A stretch of DNA of 38,054 bases from Ga0074130 sp035565355 (GCA_035565355.1 DATMSM010000061.1:1-38054), one strand, 5' to 3'; positions 6,712 to 15,132 are shown, counted from the first letter of the stretch. The notes: generated from the letters alone by a model not told the origin. A program made the numbers and translations.

Positions 6712-8952
6712 TCAGTTCTTCACGCAATCCACGTAGTAACCGAGATTGCCGGCACCGTCGGCCTTGACCAGACCATGGACGTCCGTCTCGAAACCGGGGA
6801 AGCGCTCGTTGAAGTGGCGGGCGAACTTGAGGTAGCTCACGATGGTCTTGTTGAAACGCTCGCCCGGGATCAGCAACGGAATACCCGGCGGATAAGGCGT
6901 CACCAGCATGGCGGTGATGCGGCCTTCGAGGTCGTCGATGGCAACCCGTTCGATCTCGCGGTGGGCCATCTTGGCGAAGGCGTCCGACGGTTTCATGGCC
7001 GGCTCCATGTTCGAAAGATACATCTCGGTGGTCAGACGCGCCACGTCGTTGCTCTTGTAGACGTCGTGAATCTGCCGGCACAGGTCGCGCAGGCCCATGC
7101 GCTCATAGCGCGGATGCTTGGCGACGAACTCAGGCAGCACCTTCCACAGCGGCTGGTTCTTGTCGTAATCGTCCTTGAACTGCTGCAGCGCGGTCACCAG
7201 GGTGTTCCAGCGGCCCTTGGTGATGCCGATGGTGAACATGATGAAGAAGGAGTAGAGGCCGCATTTCTCGACGATAACGCCGTGCTCGGCCAGGTATTTG
7301 GTGACGATGGCAGCGGGAATGCCGGACTCTTCGGCGAAGTCGCCATCGACATCCAGGCCCGGGGTGATGATGGTGGCCTTGATCGGGTCGAGCAGATTGA
7401 AGCCGTCGGCAAGATTGCCGAAACCGTGCCAGCGCTCGCCCGGCTTCAGCATCCAGCTGTCGCGCTCTTCCAGGCCTTCTTCGGACAGGTCGTCCGGCCC
7501 CCACACCTTGAACCACCAGTCGCTGCCCCATTCTTCGGCCACCTTGCGCATGGCGCGGCGGAAGTCGAGCGCTTCGGTCAGCGACTCCTCGACCAGCGAA
7601 GTGCCGCCCGGGGCTTCCATCATGGCAGCAGCCACGTCGCACGAGGCGATGATGGCGTACTGCGGCGAGGTCGAGGTATGCATCAGGTAGGCCTCGTTGA
7701 ATACGTCGCGGTCAAGCTTGTTGTGCTGCGCGTCCTGTACCAGGATCTGCGAAGCCTGCGACAGGCCTGCCAGCAGCTTGTGCGTGGACTGCGTGGAGAA
7801 GACCATGGACTCCTTGCAGCGCGGACGGTCGGCGCCGATGGCATGGTAGTCGCCATAGAAGTCGTGGAAGGCGGCGTGCGGCAACCAGGCTTCGTCGAAA
7901 TGCAGGGTGTCGATCTTGCCGTCGAGTTCTGTCTTGATGTCCTCAACGTTGTAAAGAATGCCATCGTAGGTGCTCTGCGTGATAGTCAACACACGCGGCT
8001 TGCCCTTGCATTTGCTGGCAAAGGGATGGTTAGCGATCTTCTGCTGGATGTTTTCCCACTTGAATTCATCCTTGGGGATCGGGCCGATGATGCCGTAGTT
8101 GTTGCGTGTCGGCATCAGGAACACCGGGATCGCCCCGGTCATCATGATGGCGTGCAGGATGGACTTGTGACAGTTGCGGTCGACCAGCACGATATCGCCG
8201 GGGGCAACGGTCGAGTGCCACACGATCTTGTTCGAGGTCGAGGTGCCGTTGGTAACGAAGTACAGATGGTCGGCATTGAAGATACGCGCGGCATTGCGTT
8301 CGGACGCGGCCACCGGACCGGTATGGTCGAGCAATTGGCCAAGTTCCTCGACCGCGTTGCACACGTCGGCGCGCAGCATGTTCTCGCCGAAGAACTGATG
8401 GAACATGCGTCCCACCGGCGACTTGAGGAAAGCCACGCCGCCGGAGTGCCCGGGGCAGTGCCAGGAGTAGGAGCCGTCGGCGGCGTAGTCGGTCAGGGCG
8501 CGGAAAAACGGCGGCGGCAGCGAGTCGACATAGGCCTTGGCTTCGCGCACGACGTGGCGGGCGATGAACTCCGGCGTGTCTTCGTACATGTGAATGAAGC
8601 CATGCAGTTCGCGCAGGATGTCGTTCGGGATATGCCGCGAAGTGCGCGTCTCGCCGTGCAGGAAGATTGGAATTTCCGCATTCTTGTAGCGAATCTCCTC
8701 GACGAAGGCGCGCAGCTCGGCGATGGTTTCCTCTTCCTCCATTGCCAGCTCCTCATCGTCAACCGAGAGGATGAAGGCGGAAGCGCGGCTCTGCTGCTGC
8801 GCGAAGGAGGTCAGATCCCCGTAGCTGGTGACGCCGATCACCTCCAGGCCCTCTTTGCCGATGGCTTCCGCCAGCGCGCGGATGCCGAGGCCCGAAGCGT
8901 TCTCCGAACGGAAGTCTTCGTCGATGATGATGATGGGGAAATGGAAGCGCAT
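6712..8952 (-). CDS. Arginine/lysine/ornithine decarboxylase (fold-type I, PLP-dependent)
   Basis: The 746-residue enzyme has the three parts of the bacterial biodegradative decarboxylase family. These are an N-terminal response-regulator-like wing (residues 1-130, FPIIIIDEDF), a PLP core, and a C-terminal domain (TPYPPGIPLLIPGE). K392 in STQSTHKLLAGLSQAS is the Schiff-base lysine, and HFDEAW supplies the cofactor Asp. Products are CO2 plus agmatine, cadaverine or putrescine. Length and the GRWNTLV and DPIKATI segments favour AdiA-type arginine decarboxylase, while VTKYLAEHGVIVEK and FPGFETDVHG recall LdcC/CadA lysine decarboxylase, so the substrate is undecided. Such enzymes usually form decamers. 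CAGGAG precedes the ATG. No antiporter gene is adjacent, so a polyamine-biosynthetic role is as likely as acid resistance. Confidence 0.9.
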   Translation of the reverse strand: MRFHFPIIIIDEDFRSENASGLGIRALAEAIGKEGLEVIGVTSYGDLTSFAQQQSRASAFILSVDDEELAMEEEETIAELRAFVEEIRYKNAEIPIFLHGETRTSRHIPNDILRELHGFIHMYEDTPEFIARHVVREAKAYVDSLPPPFFRALTDYAADGSYSWHCPGHSGGVAFLKSPVGRMFHQFFGENMLRADVCNAVEELGQLLDHTGPVAASERNAARIFNADHLYFVTNGTSTSNKIVWHSTVAPGDIVLVDRNCHKSILHAIMMTGAIPVFLMPTRNNYGIIGPIPKDEFKWENIQQKIANHPFASKCKGKPRVLTITQSTYDGILYNVEDIKTELDGKIDTLHFDEAWLPHAAFHDFYGDYHAIGADRPRCKESMVFSTQSTHKLLAGLSQASQILVQDAQHNKLDRDVFNEAYLMHTSTSPQYAIIASCDVAAAMMEAPGGTSLVEESLTEALDFRRAMRKVAEEWGSDWWFKVWGPDDLSEEGLEERDSWMLKPGERWHGFGNLADGFNLLDPIKATIITPGLDVDGDFAEESGIPAAIVTKYLAEHGVIVEKCGLYSFFIMFTIGITKGRWNTLVTALQQFKDDYDKNQPLWKVLPEFVAKHPRYERMGLRDLCRQIHDVYKSNDVARLTTEMYLSNMEPAMKPSDAFAKMAHREIERVAIDDLEGRITAMLVTPYPPGIPLLIPGERFNKTIVSYLKFARHFNERFPGFETDVHGLVKADGAGNLGYYVDCVKN

Positions 8953-8973
8953 TGGCTGCTCCTGAAAGGCAAA

Positions 8974-8995
8974 GACCCGATTGCAAAATCGGGTC
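8974..8995 (-). terminator. Hairpin between dcd and the decarboxylase
   Basis: GACCCGATT and AATCGGGTC form a perfect 9-bp stem around a 4-base loop. On the minus strand the stem is followed by TTTGCCTTT, a short interrupted U-run, consistent with an intrinsic terminator for dcd. It also lies about 20 bases before the decarboxylase ATG, so it could act as a leader structure. Confidence 0.6.
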
Positions 8996-9050
8996 CCGAT
9001 AAAAATTGCTAAGGTAAAACGCGCACCTTACAGTGCAGCGTCGGTCGTCG

Positions 9051-9617
9051 TCAGATCTTCGGCAAGGTTACACCGACCTGGCCTTGGTACTTGCCGCCAC
9101 GGTCCTTGTACGAGGTCTCGCAGACCTCATCCGACTCGAAAAACAACACCTGCGCACAACCTTCGCCCGCATAGATCTTGGCGGGCAGCGGGGTGGTGTT
9201 GGAGAACTCCAGCGTCACATAGCCCTCCCATTCCGGCTCGAAGGGCGTCACATTGACGATGATGCCGCAGCGGGCGTAGGTGCTCTTGCCCAAACAAATG
9301 GTGAGCACGCTGCGCGGAATGCGGAAGTACTCCACCGTACGCGCCAGTGCGAACGAATTCGGCGGAATGATGCAGTGGTCGCCATTCATTTCGACAAAGG
9401 AATTCGGATCGAAATTCTTGGGGTCGACAATGGTCGAGTTGATATTGGTGAACACCCTGAACTCCGGCGCACAGCGAATATCGTAGCCGTAGCTGGAAGT
9501 GCCGTAGGACACGATCTTGCGACCGTCGACCTCGCGCACCAGATCGGGCTCGAAGGGCTCGATCATGCCGTGCTGCTCCGCCATACGGCGTATCCACTTG
9601 TCCGATTTGATGCTCAT
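9051..9617 (-). CDS. dcd: dCTP deaminase
   Basis: Dcd deaminates dCTP to dUTP, feeding dUMP and thymidylate synthesis in the cytoplasm. The 188-residue length is typical of the homotrimeric Gram-negative enzyme. Recognisable segments are SSYGYDIRCAPEF near the N-terminus, NSFALARTVEYFRIPR, the substrate-site LGKSTYARCGI, and EPEWEGYVTLEFSNTTPLP, which contains the catalytic Glu. The C-terminus KYQGQVGVTLPKI is the typical lid tail. It lies downstream of mrp on the same strand but a perfect hairpin with a U-run separates them, so it is probably transcribed on its own. No strong Shine-Dalgarno is visible before the ATG. Confidence 0.96.
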   Translation of the reverse strand: MSIKSDKWIRRMAEQHGMIEPFEPDLVREVDGRKIVSYGTSSYGYDIRCAPEFRVFTNINSTIVDPKNFDPNSFVEMNGDHCIIPPNSFALARTVEYFRIPRSVLTICLGKSTYARCGIIVNVTPFEPEWEGYVTLEFSNTTPLPAKIYAGEGCAQVLFFESDEVCETSYKDRGGKYQGQVGVTLPKI

Positions 9618-9645
9618 GTCAGGGCGATCCGGGTCTGGGAAAACG

Positions 9646-9670
9646 AAAAGAGCGGATTATCCGCTCTTTT
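9646..9670. terminator. Bidirectional-type intrinsic terminator between mrp and dcd
   Basis: AAAAGAGCGG-ATTAT-CCGCTCTTTT is a perfect 10-bp stem with a 5-base loop whose own A/T ends supply the U-tracts. On the minus strand it follows the mrp stop by 34 bases and continues TTTTCGTTTT. This is the most canonical terminator in the window. Confidence 0.8.
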
Positions 9671-9704
9671 CAGGGTGGCGCAATAGGCTCAGATCAAGCC
9701 TTGA

Positions 9705-10793
9705 TCAAGTGTTTTGCACGACGATATTCGGGAACTTGCCGCTCATTTCCTTGGCCTGTTCCGCGATCTTGACCGCCACGCGGCGGGCAATCTGCTTGTA
9801 GATCTCGGCAATGCGGCCATCCGGGTCGGCCACCACGGTGGGCTTGCCCTGATCCGCCTGCAGACGGATGGACAGGTCCAGTGGCAGCTTGCCCAGCAGT
9901 TCAACCTCATAGTCCAGCGACATGCGCTCACCACCGCCGGAACCGAAGATGGCTTCTTCATGGCCGCAGTTGGAGCAGATGTGAATGCTCATGTTCTCGA
10001 CGATGCCGAGAATGGGGATGCCCACCTTCTCGAACATCTTCAAGCCCTTACGCGCATCCAGCAGAGCGATGTCCTGCGGCGTGGTGACGATCACAGCGCC
10101 GGTCACGGGCACTTGCTGCGACAGGGTCAGCTGGATGTCGCCGGTGCCCGGCGGCAGGTCGATGACCAGGTAGTCGAGGTTGTCCCAGGCGGTCTGACCG
10201 AGCAGCTGCTGCATGGCCGAGGTGACCATGGGGCCGCGCCAGACCATGGGGGTCTCGGGATCGATCAGGAAGCCGATCGACATGGTCTGCACGTCATAGG
10301 CTTCCATCGGCTTGATGGTCTTTTCATCCACCGCTTCCGGGCGACCGGACAGACCCATCATCTGCGGCTGCGAAGGGCCGTAGATATCGGCGTCGAGCAG
10401 ACCGACGCGGGCGCCCTCGGCCGCCAGGGCCAGGGCCAGGTTCACGGCGGTGGTGGATTTGCCCACGCCGCCCTTGCCGGAGGCCACGGCAATGATGTTC
10501 TTGATATTCGGCAGCAGCTTCACGCCACGCTGCACGGTGTGCGCCACGATCTTGGCGTACACATTGACGGTGATCTTGCCGATGCCGTCGATCTTCTTGA
10601 GCTGGCCTTCGACCATGTCGCGAACCAGGCCGAGCTGGCTCTGGGCCGGATAGCCGAGTTCGATGTCGAGGGCGACATCCGCACCATTGATCTTGATGTT
10701 CTTCGCACTGCGGCTGGACACGAAGTCCTTGCCGGTGTTCGGATCGGTGATTTGCTTGAGTGCGTCTTGTATCAGCGCTTCATTGATGCTCAT
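9705..10793 (-). CDS. apbC: Mrp/ApbC iron-sulfur cluster carrier P-loop ATPase
   Basis: The ATG at 10793 (362 residues) is preferred over the longer frame because the family N-terminus (MSINEALIQDALKQI) begins there and GGAG lies 5 bases upstream. Residues about 1-85 are a MIP18/DUF59 domain. They are followed by the ATPase domain with the deviant Walker A GKGGVGKSTTAVNLALALA and DADIYGPSQPQMMG. CSNCGHEEAIFGSGGG contains the CxxC that binds the bridging Fe-S cluster at the dimer interface. Mrp proteins carry 4Fe-4S clusters to apo-enzymes in the cytoplasm. The gene is divergent from metG, a very common arrangement in proteobacteria. Its own -10 (TATACT) lies at 10837-10832. Confidence 0.95.
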   Translation of the reverse strand: MSINEALIQDALKQITDPNTGKDFVSSRSAKNIKINGADVALDIELGYPAQSQLGLVRDMVEGQLKKIDGIGKITVNVYAKIVAHTVQRGVKLLPNIKNIIAVASGKGGVGKSTTAVNLALALAAEGARVGLLDADIYGPSQPQMMGLSGRPEAVDEKTIKPMEAYDVQTMSIGFLIDPETPMVWRGPMVTSAMQQLLGQTAWDNLDYLVIDLPPGTGDIQLTLSQQVPVTGAVIVTTPQDIALLDARKGLKMFEKVGIPILGIVENMSIHICSNCGHEEAIFGSGGGERMSLDYEVELLGKLPLDLSIRLQADQGKPTVVADPDGRIAEIYKQIARRVAVKIAEQAKEMSGKFPNIVVQNT

Positions 10794-10831
10794 ATGAACT
10801 CCGGGGCATAAGTACTTGAGTAATTTTGTCC

Positions 10832-10837
10832 AGTATA
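10832..10837 (-). promoter_or_regulatory. Candidate -10 for mrp
   Basis: TATACT on the minus strand predicts a start near 10825 and a leader of about 32 bases with GGAG before the ATG. No convincing -35 is present at 17 bases. Confidence 0.4.
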
Positions 10838-10938
10838 CCGGAGCCACCGGGCCGAACCCGGATCGCGGCAAATAGAATCGGCATCAAAGATGCTGTTAGC
10901 CCCATTTGGCGGCAAAACACCATAAAGCAAGCGCGCCG

Positions 10939-10958
10939 GGCCCTATAAGCACAGGGCC
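10939..10958. other. Small dyad in the mrp-metG divergent region
   Basis: GGCCCT and AGGGCC (10939-10944 and 10953-10958) are inverted around an 8-base centre, just upstream of the metG -10. It might be a protein-binding dyad or chance in GC-rich DNA. Confidence 0.2.
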
Positions 10959-10975
10959 TGGGCAGGGGGCTTTGC

Positions 10976-10981
10976 TAAAAT
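10976..10981 (+). promoter_or_regulatory. Candidate -10 for metG
   Basis: TAAAAT predicts a start near 10988 and a leader of about 28 bases to the ATG at 11016. The -35 is not recognisable. The ATG embedded in this hexamer region (10980) is in frame but is more likely promoter than start codon. Confidence 0.4.
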
Positions 10982-11015
10982 GCCGGATTGCCGCAATCCT
11001 GCTCCCGCCTCAGAC

Positions 11016-13100
11016 ATGACCGCCCCTCGCAAAATTCTCGTCACCAGCGCCCTGCCTTATGCCAACGGCGCCATCCACCTCGGCCACCTGGTTGAGTATG
11101 TGCAGACCGATATCTGGGTGCGCTTCCAGAAGATGCGCGGCCACAACTGCCACTACGTCTGCGCCGACGACACCCACGGCACGCCCATCATGCTGCGCGC
11201 CGAAAAGGAAGGCATCACGCCCGAACAACTGATCGCCCGCGTCCACGGCGAGCATCTCCGCGACTTCACCGGCTTCCACGTCAATTTCGACAACTATCAC
11301 TCCACGCACTCGGACGAAACCCGGGTGCTGTCCGAGGAGATCTACGCCAAGCTGCAGGCTGCCGACCTGATCGCGACGCGCGCCATCGAACAGTACTACG
11401 ATCCGGTCAAGTCCATGTTCCTGCCGGACCGCTTCATCAAGGGTAACTGCCCCAAGTGCGATGCTGCGGATCAGTACGGCGACAACTGCGAGGTCTGCGG
11501 CGCCGCCTATGCGCCGACCGAACTGAAGAACCCGTATTCGGCCGTTTCCGGCGCCAAACCCGAGCTGCGCAACTCCGAACACTATTTCTTCAAGCTGTCC
11601 GACCCGCGCTGCCAGACCTTCCTGCGCGAATGGACGCGTGCCGGCCATCTGCAGAACGAAGCTGCCAACAAGATGCAGGAGTGGCTGGGTGGCGAAGGCG
11701 AAAGCAAGCTGTCGGACTGGGATATCTCGCGCGATGCACCTTACTTCGGCTTCAAGATTCCCGGCACCGAGAACAAGTTCTTCTATGTCTGGCTGGATGC
11801 ACCGGTCGGCTACATGGGCTCCTTCCGCAATCTCGCCGACCGCCACGGCCTCAACTTCGGCGAGTACTGGAATGCCGATTCGGATGCCGAGCTCTATCAC
11901 TTCATCGGCAAGGACATTCTGTATTTCCATGCCCTGTTCTGGCCGGCCATGCTCAAGTTCAGCGGCCACCGCACCCCGACCGGCATCTTCGCCCACGGCT
12001 ACCTGACCGTGGACGGCGCCAAGATGTCCAAGTCGCGCGGTACCTTCATCACCGCCGAGTCCTATCTCGCCACCGGCCTCAATCCGGAATGGCTGCGCTA
12101 CTACTACGCCGCCAAGCTGAACGGCAGCATGGAGGACATCGACCTCAATCTCGATGACTTCGTCGCGCGCGTGAACAGCGACCTGATCGGCAAGTACATC
12201 AATATCGCCAGCCGCTGCGCCGGTTTCCTGAGCAAGGGCTTCGGCGGCCGGATCAAGCTCGACCCCGACTCGGAACTGATTGTTGCCGCCCGGGCACGCG
12301 CAGAGACGATAGCCGAAGCATACGAGCAACGCGACTACGGCCGTGCCCTGCGCGAGATCATGGCCATCGCCGACCGCGCCAACGGTGTGATCGCCACTGC
12401 CGCACCGTGGACCATCGCCAAGACCGACCCTGCTAGCTCCCAGCTGCAGGCGATCTGCTCCGAAGCCATGGAGATGTTCCGCCTGCTCACGCTGTATCTG
12501 AAGCCGGTACTGCCCAAGCTCGCCGAGCAGGTCGAGAATTTCCTCGGCATCGCGCATCAGGGCTGGGCTGAGGTACATGTACCGCTGACCAACGGTCACC
12601 TGATCAACAACTATGCCCACCTGATGCAGCGCATCGACCCCAAGCAGCTCGAAGCCCTGGTCGCTGCCAACAAGGACACGCTCGCCGCCACGCCTGCAGC
12701 CGCGCCGAAGAAGGAAAAGAAAGTGGAAGAAAAAATCACCCCTGCTGAAAACGCCGCCGGCGAGTTCATCAGCATCGATGACTTCATGAAAGTCGATCTG
12801 CGCATCGCCAGGATCGCCAATGCCGAGCATGTCGAAGGCGCAGACAAGCTGATCAAACTGACATTGGACGTCGGCACGCTCGGCACCCGCCAGGTCTTCG
12901 CCGGCATCAAGTCGGCCTACGATCCGGCCCTGCTGGTCGGCCGCCTCACCGTCATGGTCGCCAACCTTGCACCGCGCAAGATGAAGTTCGGCATGAGCGA
13001 AGGCATGGTGCTGGCGGCCTCGGATACCGAGGGCAATGCCAGCGGCCTCTACATCCTGTCGCCGGACAACGGCGCTACGCCGGGCATGAAGGTGAAGTAA
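11016..13100 (+). CDS. metG: Methionyl-tRNA synthetase
   Basis: MetG charges tRNA-Met (initiator and elongator) with methionine. The start at 11016 gives MTAPRKILVTSALPYANG, the usual family N-terminus; the upstream in-frame ATG at 10980 would add 12 unconserved residues. In the 694-residue protein the HIGH motif is HLGH at 21-24. The zinc knuckle is formed by C145, C148, C158 and C161, and KMSKS lies at 336-340. After about residue 560 a Lys/Ala-rich linker (PKKEKKVEEK) leads into the C-terminal EMAP-II-like tRNA-binding domain (DFMKVDLRIARI), which dimerises and holds tRNA. All signature elements are intact. The gene is divergent from mrp, and acyP follows after a 173-base spacer rich in hairpins. 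Confidence 0.98.
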   Translation: MTAPRKILVTSALPYANGAIHLGHLVEYVQTDIWVRFQKMRGHNCHYVCADDTHGTPIMLRAEKEGITPEQLIARVHGEHLRDFTGFHVNFDNYHSTHSDETRVLSEEIYAKLQAADLIATRAIEQYYDPVKSMFLPDRFIKGNCPKCDAADQYGDNCEVCGAAYAPTELKNPYSAVSGAKPELRNSEHYFFKLSDPRCQTFLREWTRAGHLQNEAANKMQEWLGGEGESKLSDWDISRDAPYFGFKIPGTENKFFYVWLDAPVGYMGSFRNLADRHGLNFGEYWNADSDAELYHFIGKDILYFHALFWPAMLKFSGHRTPTGIFAHGYLTVDGAKMSKSRGTFITAESYLATGLNPEWLRYYYAAKLNGSMEDIDLNLDDFVARVNSDLIGKYINIASRCAGFLSKGFGGRIKLDPDSELIVAARARAETIAEAYEQRDYGRALREIMAIADRANGVIATAAPWTIAKTDPASSQLQAICSEAMEMFRLLTLYLKPVLPKLAEQVENFLGIAHQGWAEVHVPLTNGHLINNYAHLMQRIDPKQLEALVAANKDTLAATPAAAPKKEKKVEEKITPAENAAGEFISIDDFMKVDLRIARIANAEHVEGADKLIKLTLDVGTLGTRQVFAGIKSAYDPALLVGRLTVMVANLAPRKMKFGMSEGMVLAASDTEGNASGLYILSPDNGATPGMKVK

Positions 13101-13154
13101 TACCTATCCCCCATCCCCTTTCCCGGGGACCCACACAGGGGTTTCCTTCGGTCA

Positions 13155-13199
13155 AGGGGTGACTCTGGTTCGCAATGAAGCCTTGCTTCATTGCTCCAT
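13155..13199. repeat. Hairpin repeat, copy 1 (GGTGACT..GGTTC + CTT-loop stem)
   Basis: GGTGACTCTGGTTCGC leads into a perfect 10-bp stem GCAATGAAGC-CTT-GCTTCATTGC (13172-13194) and then TCC. A second copy with 14/16 identical leader bases, the same CTT loop and a different self-complementary stem lies at 32966-32998. Further small hairpins follow here, such as CTTTGGC/GCCAAAG at 13211-13239. The repeat fills the metG-acyP spacer and has no U-tract. Confidence 0.6.
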
Positions 13200-13273
13200 G
13201 ATTGTTGATGCTTTGGCTCGGGACGGCCCTTCGCCAAAGCTTCCTTCTTCGAAGCTCGCCGAATCGGCCTCTC

Positions 13274-13579
13274 ATGCCTAACAACCTGCCCACCGCCGCT
13301 GATACTGCCTACCGCCACCTGATCATCTCAGGCAAGGTGCAGGGCGTGTTTTACCGCGCTTCCATGGTGGCGGAGGCGCAGAGGCTGGGCGTTTCGGGCT
13401 GGGTGCGCAACCGCCGGGATGGTACGGTAGAAGCCGTGCTCGCCGGCGAAGGCCAGGCCGTCGCCGCCTTGCTGGCCTGGGCCCGCCAGGGGCCGCCACG
13501 GGCGCGGGTCGATCAGGTTCAGGTTGAGCTCGGCGACGAGGAAAATCACGTCGGCTTCACGGCGCGCGAAACAGCCTAG
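13274..13579 (+). CDS. acyP: Acylphosphatase
   Basis: Acylphosphatases hydrolyse carboxyl-phosphate bonds in small acyl phosphates in the cytoplasm. The 101-residue reading starting at 13274 fits a family of about 90-100 residues. It contains KVQGVFYRASM, whose Arg binds the phosphate, and GWVRNRRDGTVEAVLAGE, whose first Asn positions the attacking water. The upstream part of the same frame (from 13202) overlaps the hairpin-repeat region and is not conserved-looking, so I exclude it. Shine-Dalgarno support is weak. Physiological substrate is unclear for the family as a whole. The gene converges on the GIDE gene 21 bases away. Confidence 0.9.
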   Translation: MPNNLPTAADTAYRHLIISGKVQGVFYRASMVAEAQRLGVSGWVRNRRDGTVEAVLAGEGQAVAALLAWARQGPPRARVDQVQVELGDEENHVGFTARETA

Positions 13580-13600
13580 GCAGACCCCGGCGATTGCGCC

Positions 13601-14521
13601 TCAGAATGCCCGCGCAGCACTGTAAGCGACGCCTGCCAGCGCCGCGAAAAAGATCAGCAGATGGCCCCAGGCCCACCACTGATAACGGCGGGCCAGTTTG
13701 GACGGCGCCATATTGGAAATGAGGTAGAGGCGGCCGCCTTCGGGGTAGTGCATCAGGTGCAGGTCGGCCGTACTACGCGCTTCGCGGTGACGCGCCTCGA
13801 CTTCGCGCCGTGCCGCACTCCGAGCCAGCTCCCATTCCCTGAGACTGAGTTGCCCGTCGCCGTCCAGATCGAAACGCTGTAATAGCTGCGGATGATCACG
13901 CTTCCATTCGGCGAGCAGCTCCTTGATGTCTTCGTTCCGGTTGAGCTGCAAGTCCAGGCCGCTGCGCGTTGCGAAATGACCGAGCACGTAGATCTGCTCG
14001 TCCTTGAGCAGCAGCCACTCCGTATAGCGCTCATCATTCTTCTCCCACACGTCCTTGCGGATGGAGATCACCTCGGCGCCCTCCGGATCGACCAGGCATT
14101 CGCCGCTGCCATCGTTGATGATGAAGGACAGGTCCGAAGTGGCGCTGCGCTCCTGCGTCCATTTACCCTCGCTGTTCTTGACCTCGACGGTGTAACGAAA
14201 CCACAGACAGGGCAGGCCGGTCAGCGGCGATACCAGCGGCAGGCCCTCCAGCGGTTTCCCGCGTCCGAGCAGCTCCACATAGCCCTGCGCGGCAGTGGCC
14301 ACTAGGGAAGTCGGTGTGTCGATAATGTGGCGCCAGCGGCGCAGGGCGCCCAGCCAGCCGAAGATGCTGAGCAGGGCGACGCCGATGCAGACGCCGAACC
14401 AGCCGAGCGGATGGTCCAGTTGCAGGCCGACGAAGACCAGCATCAGCTGGCCGCCAGCGACGACAAAACGGCCGAAGCCGTCGGTCAGCCTGAGCGGCAG
14501 GCCACGCCCCGAGAAATACAT
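13601..14521 (-). CDS. GIDE-domain membrane protein with an EF-hand
   Basis: The 306-residue protein begins with two hydrophobic segments (about residues 18-60) and ends with another (LLIFFAALAGVAYSA), so it should be membrane-anchored with a central soluble part. That part (about 75-200) resembles the GIDE/BAM domain of bacterial 'E3 ubiquitin ligase-like' proteins: SPLTGLPCLWFRYTVE, then DPEGAEVI and WLLLKDEQIYVLGHF. No RING domain is present, so ligase activity is not implied. Residues 218-229 (DLDGDGQLSLRE) match the 12-residue EF-hand calcium loop at every ligand position. The start codon lies 3 bases after the lemA stop, so translational coupling is likely. GIDE proteins often sit next to lemA; the joint function is unknown. 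Confidence 0.8.
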   Translation of the reverse strand: MYFSGRGLPLRLTDGFGRFVVAGGQLMLVFVGLQLDHPLGWFGVCIGVALLSIFGWLGALRRWRHIIDTPTSLVATAAQGYVELLGRGKPLEGLPLVSPLTGLPCLWFRYTVEVKNSEGKWTQERSATSDLSFIINDGSGECLVDPEGAEVISIRKDVWEKNDERYTEWLLLKDEQIYVLGHFATRSGLDLQLNRNEDIKELLAEWKRDHPQLLQRFDLDGDGQLSLREWELARSAARREVEARHREARSTADLHLMHYPEGGRLYLISNMAPSKLARRYQWWAWGHLLIFFAALAGVAYSAARAF

Positions 14522-14524
14522 GAA

Positions 14525-15097
14525 TTAGCTAAACAGGGCCTTGACGTCTACGTCAGCCTTTTCGGCCGTCGAGAATTCGAGCAGGGGCTTGGCGTCGAAA
14601 TGGAACAGCTTGGCCACAATCGCGTCCGGGAACTGTTCGATGCGCACATTGTTGATATTGACGCTCTCGTTGTAGAACTCGCGCCGGTCGGCGATGCCGT
14701 TCTCCAGCTGCGAGATGCGCGTCTGCAGCTGCATGAAGTTCTCGTTGGCGCGCAGCTCCGGGTAGGCCTCGGCCACGGCAAAGAGCCGGCCCAGGCCCAT
14801 GCGCAACATGCCTTCGGCTTCACCCAGGGCTTCGATATCCTGATGCTCGCGGGCGCTGTGCACCTGTGCCCGCGCAGCCACCACGCGCTCCAGGGTGCTG
14901 GCTTCGAACTGCTTGTACTGCTTGCAGGTCTCGATCAGCTTGGGCAGCTCGTCATGGCGTTGCTTGAGCAGCACGTCGATATTCGCCCAGGCCTTGGCGA
15001 CCGCATGCTTGACCTGGACCAGATTGTTATAGACGACAACCGCGTAGATCACGACAACGGCGACAAGGCCGAGGAACAGCAGGGTACCCAGACTCAT
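14525..15097 (-). CDS. lemA: LemA family protein
   Basis: The ATG at 15097 has AGGGAG at Shine-Dalgarno distance and gives a 190-residue protein. Residues about 4-22 form an N-terminal membrane helix (LLFLGLVAVVVIYAVVVY), followed by YNNLVQVKHAVAKAWANIDV and LLKQRHDELPKLIETCKQY, the hallmark of LemA proteins. The rest is a long helical bundle ending FPDAIVAKLFHFDAKPLLEF. The topology is a short N-terminus and a large soluble domain outside the inner membrane. The molecular function is not established; the family has been linked to envelope stress and membrane remodelling. It is translationally coupled to the downstream GIDE/EF-hand gene. Confidence 0.93.
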   Translation of the reverse strand: MSLGTLLFLGLVAVVVIYAVVVYNNLVQVKHAVAKAWANIDVLLKQRHDELPKLIETCKQYKQFEASTLERVVAARAQVHSAREHQDIEALGEAEGMLRMGLGRLFAVAEAYPELRANENFMQLQTRISQLENGIADRREFYNESVNINNVRIEQFPDAIVAKLFHFDAKPLLEFSTAEKADVDVKALFS

Positions 15098-15132
15098 TTT
15101 TTTCTCCCTGAAAGAGTCATGCGGACAGGCAA

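Noticed and set aside
6775..9012. 745-residue open frame antisense to the decarboxylase
   Set aside because: The minus-strand protein has the PLP lysine and full family pattern; the antisense protein is a composition artefact rich in Val, Gly and His.
11010..12830. 606-residue open frame antisense to metG
   Set aside because: Shadow of metG, whose HLGH and KMSKS motifs are intact.
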